In this document: one piece after another, positions 1 to 11,740 of the stretch
Position numbering within the stretch: position 1 is the first letter of the stretch
How the letters are laid out: the number at the start of each line of letters is the position of its first letter
NCBI GenBank assembly: GCA_039583875.1
Contig: CM077166.1
Location: 80,474,564-80,538,563, forward strand
Length of the DNA stretch: 64,000 bases
Reading direction: 5' to 3'
From: Platanthera guangdongensis
Lineage: Eukaryota; Streptophyta; Magnoliopsida; Asparagales; Orchidaceae
Made by a program: the position numbers and the translations under genes
Notes under the pieces: generated by a model
The model's input: only the letters and a program-made list of their open reading frames with translations
Told to the model about the DNA's origin: nothing
The model's database searches: none

Positions 1-264
1 TCTGTCTGTAGAAAGGGCGTGGCAGCCGAAGGAGGAGGGACCACATTCTGCGGCACAACGACCTATCGAGGTTGCATAAAGGTAAGGTTAAAACAGAACT
101 GGCCTAACTCATTGTATTTAATGGATTGTTTTATGTGATTTTTTTACACATGGGCACACCACTGCTTCCGCTGCATAGTTTTTCCGCAAACTAATGCTCG
201 CGCGGGGTAGTCCAGTGTTGTGGACTTCTTTCTCATATGATCGTTCGGTCAAGTGATACCAGTT
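1..264. other. Unassigned left edge
   Basis: No reading frame of useful length and no repeat shared with the rest of the window is visible. It flanks the C-family LTR that starts at 265. The last five bases (cagtt) nearly match the five bases after that LTR (caatt at 15402-15406), so this may be the other side of the same target site, but the sequence does not read as the missing upstream part of the copia fragment found at 15402. Confidence 0.3.
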
Positions 265-2537
265 TGTAAGACCCCTCCCCTTACCAAGGAGGCTCCCAGT
301 CTTATGCCCAGAACCGCCGTCTTATGGCGGCACTAACGCACGGGTTAGTCGACACCGCAACATGCCGATTCTGCCGGCTAATACGATCATATAACATGTA
401 GGTCAATATGATAAATAGAAGTAATACATATCAGAGTACAACACAGCTAGTCCACAGTCACAGTACAAATCATATATATATGAATGAAAGAGTACACAGT
501 CCAAAATGAGAATAATGAAGAAAGAGTAATAAGGGCTTATGCCTAGTACATCATATGAATAACTCTCCTCACAAAACATCAAAACAGCAGAAGCGAATCA
601 ACTAATATCGTCCCACCAGAGGTAGCATTGTATTAGTAGTAGTAGGCGGTATCAACTCCTCACGCCCTGTCATTTCATCCTGCCGGTCGTGCTGGTGCTC
701 CATCTCCTCGAGCTCCTAAAAATAGTTTGGTCACCGACCATTACTCAAAAAGACTAAGTCTTTTCCTCCGCACCTCGCCCCGCAACTCCTAGGCATCGTG
801 CTGGAGGACGAAGCGGAGTACTATCAAGGGGTAACAAAAGGAAGCATGTGACAAGGAATCTATACTACCAAGTAAGAGTGTAGGCAGTAAATCTACACTA
901 GCAGTTCTATGTATATAGTACAAAAGTAAATGCATGTACAATACAAGTAAGTAAAGAACTGAAAGTAAGAGTAGAAAAGTAAAGCTATGCTACCACTACT
1001 CTACCATCACAAACGTACCTTAACTTATAAAAATGTCCATACAAATTTATAAGTTAATGTTTCCAGAAATTTTAACTTATCATATAAAAGAGCCCATACT
1101 AATTTAAATGATAAGGATCTATGAAGCGTATGTCCTAATATGAATGAATGTTTATGATGCAATTTATGCAATAGGCAAGTGCAACTCACACACAATGACT
1201 CTGTGATCACAGAACTTTAGTTCCCACTTTTTGAGAGCTAACTTCACTCTTGGGTACCACCGTTGTGGCTAACGGCAGCAGCGGAGCGGGCGTCTCCACT
1301 TCTAGGCAGGTATGCACACTACCAAACCTAGACCACCTCTCATACGCCTCTGTACATGTCCTAGGTACACTCTAGAGTCTGCGTACGTATTTTGCTGACT
1401 ACCTGTCAGTCTTGTTGGGTCGGGTGTGCGTTATCGGGGATCGTCCACCAGACCTTAGTATAAACAACCTACTGGCCCAAAAAATCAAATAATGGAATTT
1501 TTGCTCCCAAAAATCCCATTATTGCTATGAGGGGTGAACTTTACTCTAATGAGCCTCTGGCAACAATTCCATGATTTTTGAATGTATCAAATAGGCTGAA
1601 TATGCAATATTTCAAAAATTGCTATTTGCACCCCAAAGCTATATATAGCCAACACGTGCAATTGGGTTAACCCAACTTGTAATCGTCCAAATATGCTGAA
1701 AATTTTACCATGCATATATGATGTCCCCAAGGACCTGCCACCAAAATTTGGGGTCAGTTAGAGTCACATTACTCCAATTATTTCATTTATTTAATTATGT
1801 GTATTATGATAAATACTATAAACAAATTGCTCCCAAAAATTCCCATTTTTGGGCAAGGTCTAGATATGCCCTAATTGAGCACATGCCCAAAATCTTGGGT
1901 CATTTGGATATCTGGTTTGGCTTGGGTAATTATTTTGGTTTCTACCCTAGTCAAGGACCAGTCCTAGGAAAACAGACCTACAGCCAAATCTACTAAATCA
2001 AAGTTGATGTTTAAGGTGTCATATTAAAGTTAAGACAATATGCTACAATTTTCATTGATGGTTCATGTTCTGGAAATGCCTCTAAGAGGCCTAAATATGG
2101 CTTGTAAAATGGTTGAATAAGTGTGACAGTTTTACATTTATACAATATATTTTATTTAATTTAATTTAAATCGGGAATGCACGAATCTTAAAGCTATATG
2201 GACGGAATCGGGTTGTCTTCAACCTCCAGCCGACGGCTGGGATTCATCCTTACTGGGCCACCTTTGCTGGCTGTTTCCGACCACCTGGGGCTGCGCCACC
2301 GCCGACGATTATTGCCACCACCTCCGTTGAGGTGGGGGCTAGCGTTTCCCGGCGGTGAGGCAGTCGAAGGCGGCTCCTCCGGCGATCCCGAGCAAGATGA
2401 AAAACTCGGAATTTTGGCTCTTTTCTCACATGGAATCGGGCTCAATTGAGCCCAATATCTCTCCTAAACGATCTAGGAAGCTAGTACAGGTAGAGGTGAA
2501 GTGAAACGAACTTGATTCAGGCCTTGGTGGTGAGTGC
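265..2537. mobile_element. Long LTR of family C, left part (split by element A)
   Basis: Starts TGTAAGACC and continues after the element A insertion at 14466, ending GATGTTACA at 15401. The ends TGTAA and TTACA are inverted complements, as expected for an LTR. Without A the LTR is about 3.2 kb. It shares ordered blocks with D (61441 onward), including the gtcttat-cccagaac start and the block with paired phrases around 1020-1120 and 62100-62200, and more loosely with E and F. No gag or pol lies beside it, so it is a solo LTR or a remnant. The length and the TGTAA/TGTGATACC starts fit Ty3/gypsy chromovirus (Tekay/Del-like) LTRs, which is inference because no domain is present. 1440-2190 is AT-rich with nothing recognisable. 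Confidence 0.6.
2533..2537. other. Left target-site duplication of element A
   Basis: The five bases AGTGC directly before the A LTR are repeated at 14461-14465 directly after the second LTR. This fixes both ends of the element. Confidence 0.9.
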
Positions 2538-3238
2538 TGTTAAATTTTCTCTACGTGGTAAGCAAGATAGCCCAAACGTCAAATTAGTATCTTCAGAACT
2601 ACCCAGTTCTCACGTTGAACCAGCGGAAAACCAAGGAACAAAGGTTAATCTCAACAAACAATGGAAGCACAATCAGATCTTTTATACATTCACTTCTTTA
2701 CAACACGAGGCATACATAGCGAGACATGATTTCGCTAGTATAACAGCTGTAAACAGAAAGCACCAAAACCCAAGCCGGGCGGACAGCACCGGAGTCCGCC
2801 GAGACCGCAGAGGTCGCCGAGGTCGCCGTGTCCGCTGAGATCGCCCGAACTTAAGCTGCAATCCGCCGAATAGCCACGGAGTCCGCCGAAGCCGCGAGGC
2901 CGCACGGACACACCGTTATTCATCTCCTGCTGAAACTGAACTGAGGAACACCCCCTACCCGCCTTAAGCCGGCGGATAGGTTATTGAAGCTGGAAAAGAT
3001 GAAACAGAACTGACAAGCCGCAGAGCGACCTCCTGCTGAATCCGCAGAGACCGCACACTTCCAAGTACTTGACCGAAGTCAAGCCAAACTCCTGGCTCCT
3101 TGAAGCTACCCACGCGACCTGCACATAGCAAACGTCAGCACTGAATCAATCCGTGTGGACAGACAAACTGAGACCGCAGCTCCTCGCCCAACCCAACTTA
3201 CTGTTCACTCCAGTTACTGTAGACCTGCCAGGGGGGTC

Positions 3239-3248
3239 CTATTTATAG
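3239..3248 (-). promoter_or_regulatory. TATA box in element A 3' LTR
   Basis: On the minus strand this reads CTATAAATAG, followed by GGACC. The second LTR has the same box at 13498-13507, so it is probably the retrotransposon promoter. Confidence 0.6.
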
Positions 3249-3810
3249 GCGAGGTGAGGAGTGTGGTCACCGCCCTAGAGATAGAGACACCGCCCCAGCC
3301 CGCACGATAGAAAAACACCGTCCGCCGAGTCCGCAAGGACTTAGCCGGATACCAAGGAAAACCGCCAGGAGCAAGGCAATATTGGCGAACCCTCTCCCGT
3401 CCGCCCAAGCTATGCGGACAAGGCATCAGTCCGCAAAGCTACTAACCACTACAGGATAGCAACCCCCTTCAATGGCTGTCCGCACCATCCCGAGGCAGTC
3501 CGCAAGACTCACACCTCAATCCGCCACAAGTCCACGGCCAAAGGCAGATAGTAAGTCCGCCCGGTCACAACGGACTTGGCGGATATGGCGGACACTATGG
3601 TCTTGGCACAGAGTGTGACCAAGTCTAAAACCATCAAGGGCCAATGCGAGCATGGCGGACTCAAGCACCCATCCGCCAAACACCATAGCCCAGACCGCCA
3701 GCAGTCCGCAAGCTCCTCGCACTCCTGCCCCATCGCAGCAGCCATCTCCCGGACTCCAAAACCAGTCCGCCAAAGACCTCCACAGCAAAGCACCTATTGT
3801 ACCACCAGAG

Positions 3811-3815
3811 CTCGA
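3811..3815. other. Left target-site duplication of element B
   Basis: CTCGA, repeated at 8218-8222 just after the second LTR of B. The uninterrupted A LTR has the same site once (near 14070), which proves that B inserted into A. Confidence 0.92.
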
Positions 3816-4167
3816 TGAAGAAACCGAACAGAAAACAAACCGAAATGGTTTTAACTGAAATTTTATTATCCGAAAAAGGTAACTATTACAAAGGTATGTC
3901 CTCCCTTATATAGAATGGAGGAGAGATGAGAGAATACAAATAAGAGATGTGGGACTAAAAATTTACAAGCTAAGCGGACTATACAAAGTAAACCGCACAA
4001 GCCGCGCGGTTAGACAGAAGGGCTAACCGCACGGCTACAACAAGAGAAGCAGAGAGGTCGCCTGTGAAGATCGCTAGACCGCCCGGTTTACAAGCCGGCG
4101 AGTCAAACCGCCAGACCGCACGGTCTTCAACCCGCCAAGACAAACCGCCCGGTCACCAACTTCAACA
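3816..4167 (-). repeat. 3' LTR of element B (352 bp)
   Basis: Starts TGAAG (mutated from TGTAG in the other copy) and ends CAACTTCAACA. Its inner half repeats the palindromic word ACCGCNCGGT about five times between 3990 and 4160. Confidence 0.93.
3905..3913 (-). promoter_or_regulatory. TATA box in element B 3' LTR
   Basis: Minus strand CTATATAAG, also present at 7955-7963 in the other LTR, where it would drive the element transcript. Confidence 0.55.
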
Positions 4168-4174
4168 CTCCCCC

Positions 4175-6464
4175 TCAAGCTGGAGCATATATATCAATCA
4201 TGCCCAGCTTGTCGCAAACATGCAGAAACGAGGCGGAAACTGGCTTGGTGAAGATGTCAGCCAGCTCTTTATCAGACGTGACAAACGGAGTGCAAATTTG
4301 TTCTTTTAAAATCTCTTCACGAATGAAATGGCAGTCAACCTCAATGTGCTTTGTTCTTTCATGGAATACCGGATTTTTGGAGATGTATATGGCGGCCTTG
4401 TTATCACAGAACATAGGTAGAGGATGGTTGTACACCTCTCCTAAATCTAGCATGAGAGCCCGCAACCATTTCAACTCACAAGTGGTTGACGCCATACTGC
4501 GATACTCAGCTTCTGCACTGGACCTGGAGACAACAGACTGCTTCTTGCTCTTCCAGCTCACCAGATTTCCCCCAACAAAGGTGCAAAAACCTGAGGTTGA
4601 CTTGCGATCCCCTTTGTCATCAGCATAACTTGCATCTGAGTAGGCTTCAATCCTCAGATGACCATTCTTCTGAAAAAGTAATCCTTTCCCAGGCACTGCT
4701 TTGACATACTCCAAGATCCGCAAGGCGGACTGTAGATGACACTCCCTAGGCGCTTGCATGAATTGACTCACCTTGCCCACAGCATAGGAAATGTCGGGTC
4801 TGGTCACTGTGAGATATATGAGCTTACCAACCAGACGCCTGTACCGCGAACTATCTGAAAGAGGAGGCGAATCATCTGTCCAAGTTTTGTCCTCCCCAGT
4901 AGCCATGGGGCATCGGGCAGGTTTTGCACCAGTTAATCCTACCTCTTTTAAAAGATCAAGGGCATACTTACGCTGAGAGAGAACTAAGGAGTCGGGCTTC
5001 CGAGAGAGTTCGATCCCCAGAAAGTACTTTGGAGAGCCCATATCTTTAGTGATCAGATGTTGGCGAAGATGTCGCTTTGTCAGAGCTACCCCTTCCTGGT
5101 CATCGCCAGTGAGAAGAATATCATCGACGTACACAGCAAGAACAACCAGCCCAGAAGGAGTTTTGCGAATAAAGAGAGAGTGATCAGCAGAGCTTCGCAC
5201 AAAACCAACAGCCACCACAATGCCGCTGAACTTGTCAAACCAAGATCGAGGACTCTGCTTGAGGCCATAAATTGCCTTCTGCAGCCGGCATACTCGTGTC
5301 TCCCCCTGAGCAACATACCCAGGAGGTTGCTCCATGTAAACGGCCTCGTGAAGATCACCATAAAGGAAGGCATTCTTGATGTCCAGCTGAGAAATCGGCC
5401 AATCCCGATTGACGGCCACAGAGAGAAGGACCCGGATAGTGCTGATACGAGCCACAGGGGAGAAGGTGTCAAAGTAATCAACCCCATAGGTCTGAGTAAA
5501 GCCCTTAGCAATAAGGCGAGCCTTATACCGATCCACAGTGCCGTCTGGGCGAAATTTGACCACAAAGACCCAGCGACAGCCAACAACATCAGTACCGAAG
5601 GGAGGAGGAACAAGAGTCCATGTACCCCACTCCGTGAGGGTCGCCCTTTCCTCATCCATGGCCAGCTTCCAGTGGGGAATAGCAAGGGCCTCCTGATAGG
5701 AACGAGGGGTGGAAGTGGCCGAGATAGCCAGTGCAAAAGCTCTGCGAGCAGGGGTAAGACGATCGTAGGAAACAACTGCGGCAAGCGGGTGTTGGGTACA
5801 GGCCCGAACCCCTTTGCGAAGAGCAATCGGGAGATCCAGGTCAGCAGGTGCCTCAGTATCCGGAGTATCCGTGGTTGAGAGAGCTGGCCCGGGAGTAGAG
5901 AGAGAAGGCAGCGGAGTGGAGGGAGAAAGCGGAGTAGAGGGTACAGATGATGAGGATGGGGAAGATGGTGGTGTGGGTGGAGAGGGCGGAACATCAGTGG
6001 GAGCAGAGGGAATGGATGGGTTGGTATGAGAAGTAGGATCAGGAGGAGTAGAAGAGGAAGCGGGAGAGAAGTAAGAGGCATTGGCAAAGAAGGTGACATC
6101 CGCAGAGATAAATTGCTTGCGGGTAACAGGGTCAAAGCAGCAATATCCTTTCTGAGTGGGAGAGTAGCCCAGAAAGACACATTTGGTGGCACGTGGTGAG
6201 AGTTTATCACGGGTGGCAACGGGAGAGTGCACAAAAGCGGTGCACCCAAAGATGTGCAGAGGAAGAGGAAAGGGATCCTTGTCCGGATAAAGAATGGAGA
6301 AGGGGGTAGCACCGTGGAGAACTGTGGAGGGAAGGCGATTGATGAGATAGCAGGAGAGGAGGACAGCATAGCCCCAATAGGAGCGAGGAACATGCATTTG
6401 AGTCATCATAGTGCGAGCGACATCAAGGAGGTGACGGTTTTTGCGTTCCGCCACCCCATTTTTT
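4175..6464 (-). CDS. pol: Element B pol, integrase C-half, RT and RNase H
   Basis: The second part of the copia polyprotein; the frame stays open from 6514 to the stop at 4175. In order it has the integrase glutamate motif (NGVAERKNRH, near residue 18), a Pro/Ser-rich linker (about residues 150-225), reverse transcriptase with the WVF-KARLIAKGF block and YVDD near residue 462, and RNase H with YSDASYADD and SSAEAEYRSMAS. Reverse transcriptase copies element RNA into cDNA and RNase H removes the RNA strand. It ends just before the polypurine tract. It is joined to the first half of pol by a one-base frameshift in the T run at 6459-6464. RT and RNase H look intact, so this is one of the best preserved RTs in the window. 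Confidence 0.9.
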
Positions 6465-7389
6465 GTGAGGTGTAGACACAACTTGTTTGACGAAGAACAC
6501 CATGGTGAATACAAAAGGAGGAGAAGTCGTGGCTAAGATACTCCTTAGCATTGTCTGAACGAAGGAGTATAATAGAAGTATCAAACTGAGTCTTAACCAT
6601 AGAATAAAAGGAGGTCCAAACAGAGAACAGCTCGGAGCGATCTTTGAGAAGATATACCCACGTACATCGAGAGAAATCATCAATGAAGGTGACAAAATAG
6701 GAACTACCCCGACCGATGGTGAGGTTAGGAGCGGGACCCCATATGTCAGAGTGAATGAGGTCGAACGGACGGGAAGAGCCCCGAATTTGCGTTGGTGGGA
6801 AGGATGAGCGGTGATGTTTGCCAAGTTGACATGCATCACAGTTTAGAGGAGGATGATGAGGAGGGAGATGCGGCAGGAGCTGGCGGAGAATTCGGGGAGG
6901 AGCATGTCCAAGGCGAAGATGCCATTGGAGAAGATCTATAGAGGAGGAGGAGAAGGCGGATAGAGCAAAAACGTTGTCGAGGAAGTAGAGGCCACCACTC
7001 TCAGTCCCGGTAGCAATCGTCCGTTGGGAGTCCGGATCCTGAAAAGCACAAGAGCTAGGGGTGAATATGACAGAACACCGTAGTTGCTTGCATAAAGAAG
7101 TAACCGATAATAAATTGCACGGAAACTTGGGCACATAGAGGGTATCAGCCAGGCAGAGAAAGGGAGTGACTTGAACCATGCCCGTCCCATGGACCGGGGA
7201 GGGAGATCCATCAGCAACAATGACCGGGGGCAACTGAGCATGTGTGCCAAGAAGAGAGAAACATTGAGGATTGCCTGTCATATGATTGGTTGCACCATAG
7301 TCGATTAGCCATCTTCCGCGAGTAACAACATGAGCACTACCAGAAGAGGTGACCACGGAGGCGGACAGGCTGGAGGATGGGAAAGCCAT
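6465..7389 (-). pseudogene. pol: Element B pol, protease and integrase N-half (frameshifted)
   Basis: Starts at the ATG at 7389 and reads into the aspartic protease motif, here DYGATNHMTG instead of the usual DSGA; the catalytic Ser is Tyr, which probably weakens the enzyme. Next come the HHCC zinc-binding region of integrase (HLRLGH then CDACQLGKHH) and the integrase core with catalytic Asp in HSDIWGP and in RSDNAKEY. The frame is lost just before the catalytic Glu: a run of six A on the coding strand (6459-6464) is one base short, and the rest of integrase continues in another frame. Gag is absent upstream, so this Met is not the start of a normal copia polyprotein. Confidence 0.85.
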
Positions 7390-7853
7390 GAAAGCAAGAG
7401 AGGAGCAAGCCGCGACGATAAGAACAAGCCGCGAGAAGAGAAAAGAGCACCAAGCTGGGCGAACAGAAAACAGGTCGGGCGGCTAGGAAGGCCGCTACCA
7501 AGAAGCAGAGCAAAGCAGAGGGAAAGAAGTCGCACGGCTTGAAAAAGTCGGGCGAACAGAGGAGAACAGGTCGCACGGCAAAAGATGAGGCCGGCGCGAC
7601 TAGCAAGCAGGAGCGGGTAGAAGGAAACAACAAGTAGAGCGCAGCGACAACGAGACAGGTCACGGTGACGAATAGCAGCATGAGAAGAGAACCAAAGAGA
7701 AGCAAGCCGCGCGAACAGGGCAGCGGACAGACACAAGCCGCGCGAACAGGGCGGCGGACAGAGGAGAGTGAAAGCCGCAAGACAGGTCGCAGAGAGCGGA
7801 AAACAAGCCGCGAGAATCAGAGAGCGCACACAATCAGGAGGAAACGACCGTGT
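7390..7853 (-). other. GC-rich leader of element B in place of gag
   Basis: About 460 bp between the primer site and pol. It carries direct repeats of gccgcgcgaacaggg with gcggacag (7705-7765) and many AAGCCGC words. A minus-strand frame (7305-7829) is open but is a Leu/Cys/Ser-rich composition artefact with no gag motif or zinc knuckle. The simplest reading is that gag was replaced or deleted by repeat expansion. Confidence 0.6.
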
Positions 7854-7865
7854 GCTCTGATACCA
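7854..7865 (-). other. Primer-binding site of element B
   Basis: Minus strand TGGTATCAGAGC, the standard plant copia site complementary to initiator Met-tRNA, directly next to the 5' LTR. Confidence 0.92.
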
Positions 7866-8217
7866 TGTAGAAACCGAACAGAAAACAAACCGAAATGGTT
7901 TTAACTGAAATTTTATTATCTGAAAAAGGTAACTATTACAAAGGTATGCCCTCCCTTATATAGAATGGAGGAGAGATGAGAGAATACAAATAAGAGATGT
8001 GGGACTAAAAATTTACAAGCTAAGCGGACTATACAAAGTAAACCGCACAAGCCGCGCGGTTTGACAGAAGGGCTAACCGCACGGCTACAACAAGAGAAGC
8101 AGAGAGGTCACCTGTGAAGATCGCTAGACCGCCCGATTTACAAGCCGGCGAGTCAAACTGCCAGACCGCGCGGTCTTCAACCCGCCAAGACAGACCGCCC
8201 GGTCACCAACTTCAACA
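7866..8217 (-). repeat. 5' LTR of element B (352 bp)
   Basis: Same length as the copy at 3816 with about nine substitutions and no indel. Contains the TATA box and the ACCGCNCGGT words. Confidence 0.93.
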
Positions 8218-8222
8218 CTCGA

Positions 8223-8608
8223 TAAGGCCTCAGCCAAGCTCTAAGCCCAGTCCACAACAGCCCAAACCGCGGACACGCCAGTCCACAAGCCTCCCGCGGA
8301 CATGAGCCAAACCGCCAAACAGCACAAGCTTGCACCGCGGCCACTGAGCAAAGCACCAGTCTGCAAGCCTCTATCCGCTCAGGCCGCTCCTTGGCAAAAC
8401 CAATCAGCAAATGCCCTATCCGCAGATAACAGGCCGCATAGTCCGCGGACTCCATGCAATCAACCCGCTCAGAAGACAGCCGGCTTTTCACTAGACCTTC
8501 CACCAGGCCGCACATCACAGTCCGCCGAGTCCGCCTAGTCCGCCAAAGCTGTCCGCTCAGGCCGCCCGACCTGTCCCGTCAACCACTTCCACTTAACAAA
8601 TTTCAACA
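8223..8608 (-). repeat. 3' LTR of element A, second part
   Basis: Continues the A LTR after element B and ends ATTTCAACA next to the polypurine tract (8609-8622). Together with 2538-3815 it makes 1664 bp. It holds perfect palindromes such as AGTCCGCGGACT near 8440. Confidence 0.9.
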
Positions 8609-9135
8609 CTCCCCCTTGAAGTGGGAAGTGGTGACCAAGCCCAACAAGCTGCGCAAGCGTTCAAAGGCCCCCTTCGACAGTGGCTTCGTGAAGATGTCAG
8701 CAAGATTATCTTCACTCCGAACATGCCCGACCAGCAGAGACCCCTCCAACACCTCCCTGATGAAGTGGTGATCAATCTCTATATGCTTGGTCCTGGCGTG
8801 ACACACTGGATTGTTAACCAGTTTGAGAGCACTCTCATTGTCACCTCGGAATAAAGTAGGCCCTTGCACTTCTTCATGAACATCCTCTATAAGCCTTCTC
8901 AACCAAACGGCTTCCCTAGCAGCCAAGGTCGAAGCCTTATACTCCGCCTCCGTGGTTGAAACCGACACCGAGTCCTGCTTCTTGCTACACCACGAGATGC
9001 TAGCTGAACCGCAAGTGAATACATAACCTGAAGTAGACCTCCGATCAACCGAATCACCGCCATAGTCAGCATCTGTGTACCCGAGCAACGCAAACTCCGA
9101 GTCCCTTCTATAGAGGAGTCCCATGTCAGAAGAAG
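8609..9135 (-). pseudogene. pol: Element A pol, RNase H
   Basis: The C-terminal copia RNase [11 protein letters not shown] near the start, then RRSTSGYVF, a cysteine-modified SWCSKKQ block, STTEAEYKA, the [14 protein letters not shown] segment and the closing ADIFTKPL motif. It removes template RNA during reverse transcription. The junction with RT at 9136-9160 has lost bases, giving a stop and a frame change where the SHL-ILKYVK region should be continuous. The frame ends at 8603, a few bases into the 3' LTR. Confidence 0.85.
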
Positions 9136-9147
9136 CCTTGACATACT

Positions 9148-9573
9148 TCAGAATACTAGATGAGATTGCCTTGGTTCATCCATATACCGACTTACTCGAC
9201 CAACAGCATAAGCAATGTCCGGCCTTGTAATCATCAGGTAGATCAAGCTCCCAACAAGAGCCCTGAACACCAAGGGATCATGAAGAACCCTTCCCTCATC
9301 TCGTCGAAGCTTCAGCCCAGGTTCCAGTGGAGTAGAGCACTTCTTCCCTTCGCCCATGCCGAACCGCTTCACAATGCGATCAGCATACCCTTTCTGGCAA
9401 ATGAGAACCCCGCACTCCTTCCTCTCCACTTCAAGACCGAGAAAGTGATGCAACTCTCCCAAGTCTTTCATCTCGAAGCGTATAGCAAGCTCTGCCCTGA
9501 GCCTCGCTACTTCCCCCTCCGAATTCCCTGTGATACTCATGTCATCCACATACAGCAGGACCAAGACTTGTAG
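9148..9573 (-). pseudogene. pol: Element A pol, RT C-half with YVDD
   Basis: Begins inside the catalytic subdomain with LLYVDDMSITG, then the MKDLGELHHFLGLE block and ITRPDIAYAVG, which are standard for the palm and thumb of copia reverse transcriptase. It is separated from the RT N-half by an indel in the eight-C run at 9574-9581 and from RNase H by the break at 9136-9148. Confidence 0.85.
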
Positions 9574-11065
9574 CCCCCCCCTTCTTCTTGACGAACAAGC
9601 TTGAATTCGAGTTGGAAGCAAGGTATCCACAGAATTGCAAGTACTCTGCAATCTTCCCATACCACGCTCTAGGAGCTTGCTTCAACCCATAGAGAGCCTT
9701 CCTGAGTTTACAGACATAGTCTGGATGCTTTTCAGAGACAAAACCAAGCGGCTGATCCATGAAGATATCCTTGTCAATCTCTCCATAAAGAAAGGCATTC
9801 TTTACATCGAGTTGCCACAACCTCCATCCCTTGCTAGCAGCCAAGGCGATCACCACTCTTACTGAAGTCATCTTCACAACTGGACTGAATTTCTCCTCAT
9901 AGTCTTCTCCATACTGCTGTGAGAATCCTCTAGCAACTAGGCGAGCCTTGAACCGATCAATGCTCCCATCAGCCTTCTTCTTCAACTTGTACACCCACTT
10001 GCAAGTAACCGGAGTAATGTCATCAACCTTAGGAACAAGGTCCCAAGTTTCATTCTTCTTCAGAGCATCAATCTCTTCCTTCATGGCACCTTCCCACTCC
10101 TTCACTCCAGTGGCCTCATTGAAGTTTGCAGGCTCTCGCTCATCCAGAGGACCTGCAAAGCAGCAGGAGACAAAGCTCACTGCATTCCCATCACAGTACC
10201 GAGCCTGTGGCTTAACCACCCTCTTCGATCTCCGAAGGGTCGGCTCCTTGATCACTTCTTCCGTTGCTTCTTCGGGCTCAACTCCTACCTGGGGCAAGCA
10301 TTGAGCAGTGCTCCCCCTGCTTCCTGAGCCAGAAGGCTCAGCCTCGGAGTTAGAAGCAACAGGAGCTGCTGGTGAAACGGCAAGCTCCTCTTCCAAGCCT
10401 TCAGCAGCCTCCACCGGTGCTTCATCAACCTTGCTACTTCCGGTTAGCTCAACCGAGCCACCTACATATGACGTCAGCTCGTCAAAGACAACGTCTCTTG
10501 ACACCACGAACTTCTTCATCACAGGGTCCATGCATTTCCATCCCTTCTTCCGCTCATCGTAGCCAACAAAGACAAGCTTCCTTGCCTTCGCGTCCAGCTT
10601 AGTCTGTGAAGCATCCGGGACATGCATGTAGCAAGTTGAACCGAACACCCGAAGGTATCCCATACTCGGCTTCTCCTTCAGCAACAGCTCAATAGGAGTC
10701 TTCATGTTGATAGGGCTGAGTGGCATCCGGTTGATGACATAAGCAGCACAATACATCCCCTCCGCCCAAAAGGACCTTGGGATATCTTTCGCATGATGCC
10801 AGCATTTGCAGGTCTCCGTCAGATGACGGATCTTCCGCTCTGCTACCCCATTTTGTTGTGGAGTGTGAGCACAAGTAAGCTCCCGTTGGATCTCGTGCTT
10901 CCTGCAGAAGTTAGAAAACTCGGAGGAGACAAATTCACCCTCGTTATCAGTTCTAAGCTTCTTAATCTGCAAGCCAAGCCGGCCTTCTACCAACTCCTTG
11001 AACTCCACAAACAAACGGAAGGCTTCCGACTTCTCCTTTAAGAAGTACACCCAAGTATACCTTGA
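9574..11065 (-). pseudogene. pol: Element A pol, integrase core and RT N-half
   Basis: Reads from integrase (WVYFLKEKSEAF, catalytic Asp in LRTDNEGEF, Glu in QQNGVAERK) through an acidic Gly/Ser-rich linker with a KRRVVKPQ-like basic patch into RT ([48 protein letters not shown]). The frame is lost at the C run at 9574-9581 just before YVDD. At its start a TAA at 11063-11065 replaces the codon after VDD in the VDDxSRYTW motif. Confidence 0.87.
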
Positions 11066-11740
11066 TTAGTCATCAACCAAGACAAGCATGTATCTGCTTC
11101 CACCAAGGCTGCCAGTAACCGTCGGTCCCATCAGGTCGCCATGTATGCACTCCAATGGTTTCTTGCTCCTTGTTTGTGATTTATCAAACGGAAGGCGATG
11201 TGCCTTAACGTATTGACAGCCCGCGTAAACATGCCCATCACCAAAGGAGGACAACTTAGGCAACCCCATCACCAAACTTCTACTAGCCATTGCCTTCAGC
11301 TTGTCCATGCCAACATGCCCCAGCCTCTCATGCCAGATATCAGTGCTATCATTGGCCCTCATACTATCAATATATGAATTGGTGGCAAGAACAAACAAGT
11401 TCTTCACCCTCTTCCCTACATGAGCAACATCAGCATTCACCGCTGATACGTTGCGAAGAAACCTCACGTCTGTTGGCCCAAACAGAACGTGATAACCAGC
11501 GTCCACCACATTGGTCACCGAGAAGAGGTTTTTCTTCATGCCCGGCACGTGATACACACTCCTTAACGTGAGTGGCCCCTGATCACTACCCAAAGACACG
11601 ACCCACTCTTTCTCTACTGCATAAATAGTATTATCAGCAGTGATAATAGCTTCATTACCTGAGTAAGCCTGCATGGAGGTGAACTTCGATTTGTCTCCGG
11701 TGAGGTGATGACCACACCCAGAGTCCACGATCTACTCGCC
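11066..11740 (-). pseudogene. pol: Element A pol, protease to integrase N-domain
   Basis: Holds the aspartic protease motif VDSGCGHHLTGD, then the GAG-pre-integrase region (WHERLGHVGMDKL) and the start of the integrase core (LECIHGDLMGP, with YMLVLVDD at the end). A stop (TAG) sits just before IVDSGC where copia elements usually have Trp, and a TAA ends the frame after VDD. Protease would cut Gag-Pol and integrase would join cDNA to host DNA. Confidence 0.87.

Larger units (their letters stand above)
2538..3815 (-). repeat. 3' LTR of element A, first part
   Basis: Begins TGTTAAATTTTC and matches 12797 onward base for base apart from scattered substitutions. It is unusually rich in TCCGC/GCGGA words, for example around 2800-2900 and 3300-3500. 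It breaks at 3815 where element B entered and resumes at 8223. Confidence 0.9.
3816..8217 (-). mobile_element. Ty1/copia element B, gag-less, nested in A
   Basis: A 4.4-kb copia element on the minus strand with two 352-bp LTRs, a Met-tRNA primer site, a polypurine tract at 4168-4180 and an almost intact pol. The region where gag should lie is only about 460 bp of GC-rich repetitive sequence with no gag motifs, so the element cannot make its own capsid. The two LTRs differ at about nine positions by eye, which makes it one of the younger insertions here. Confidence 0.93.

Noticed and set aside
225..264. Short frame resembling a copia RT phrase (HMIVRSSDTS) left of LTR C
   Set aside because: Only about ten residues long, with no supporting upstream sequence; could be chance.
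5086..6393. A 435-codon open frame on the minus strand overlapping element B pol
   Set aside because: It is an alternative frame of the real pol, Leu/Pro-rich, with no domain; the true frame carries the RT motifs.
7305..7829. 174-codon frame as a gag of element B
   Set aside because: Leu/Cys/Ser-rich low complexity with no capsid or zinc-knuckle motif; it also overlaps the start of pol in another frame.
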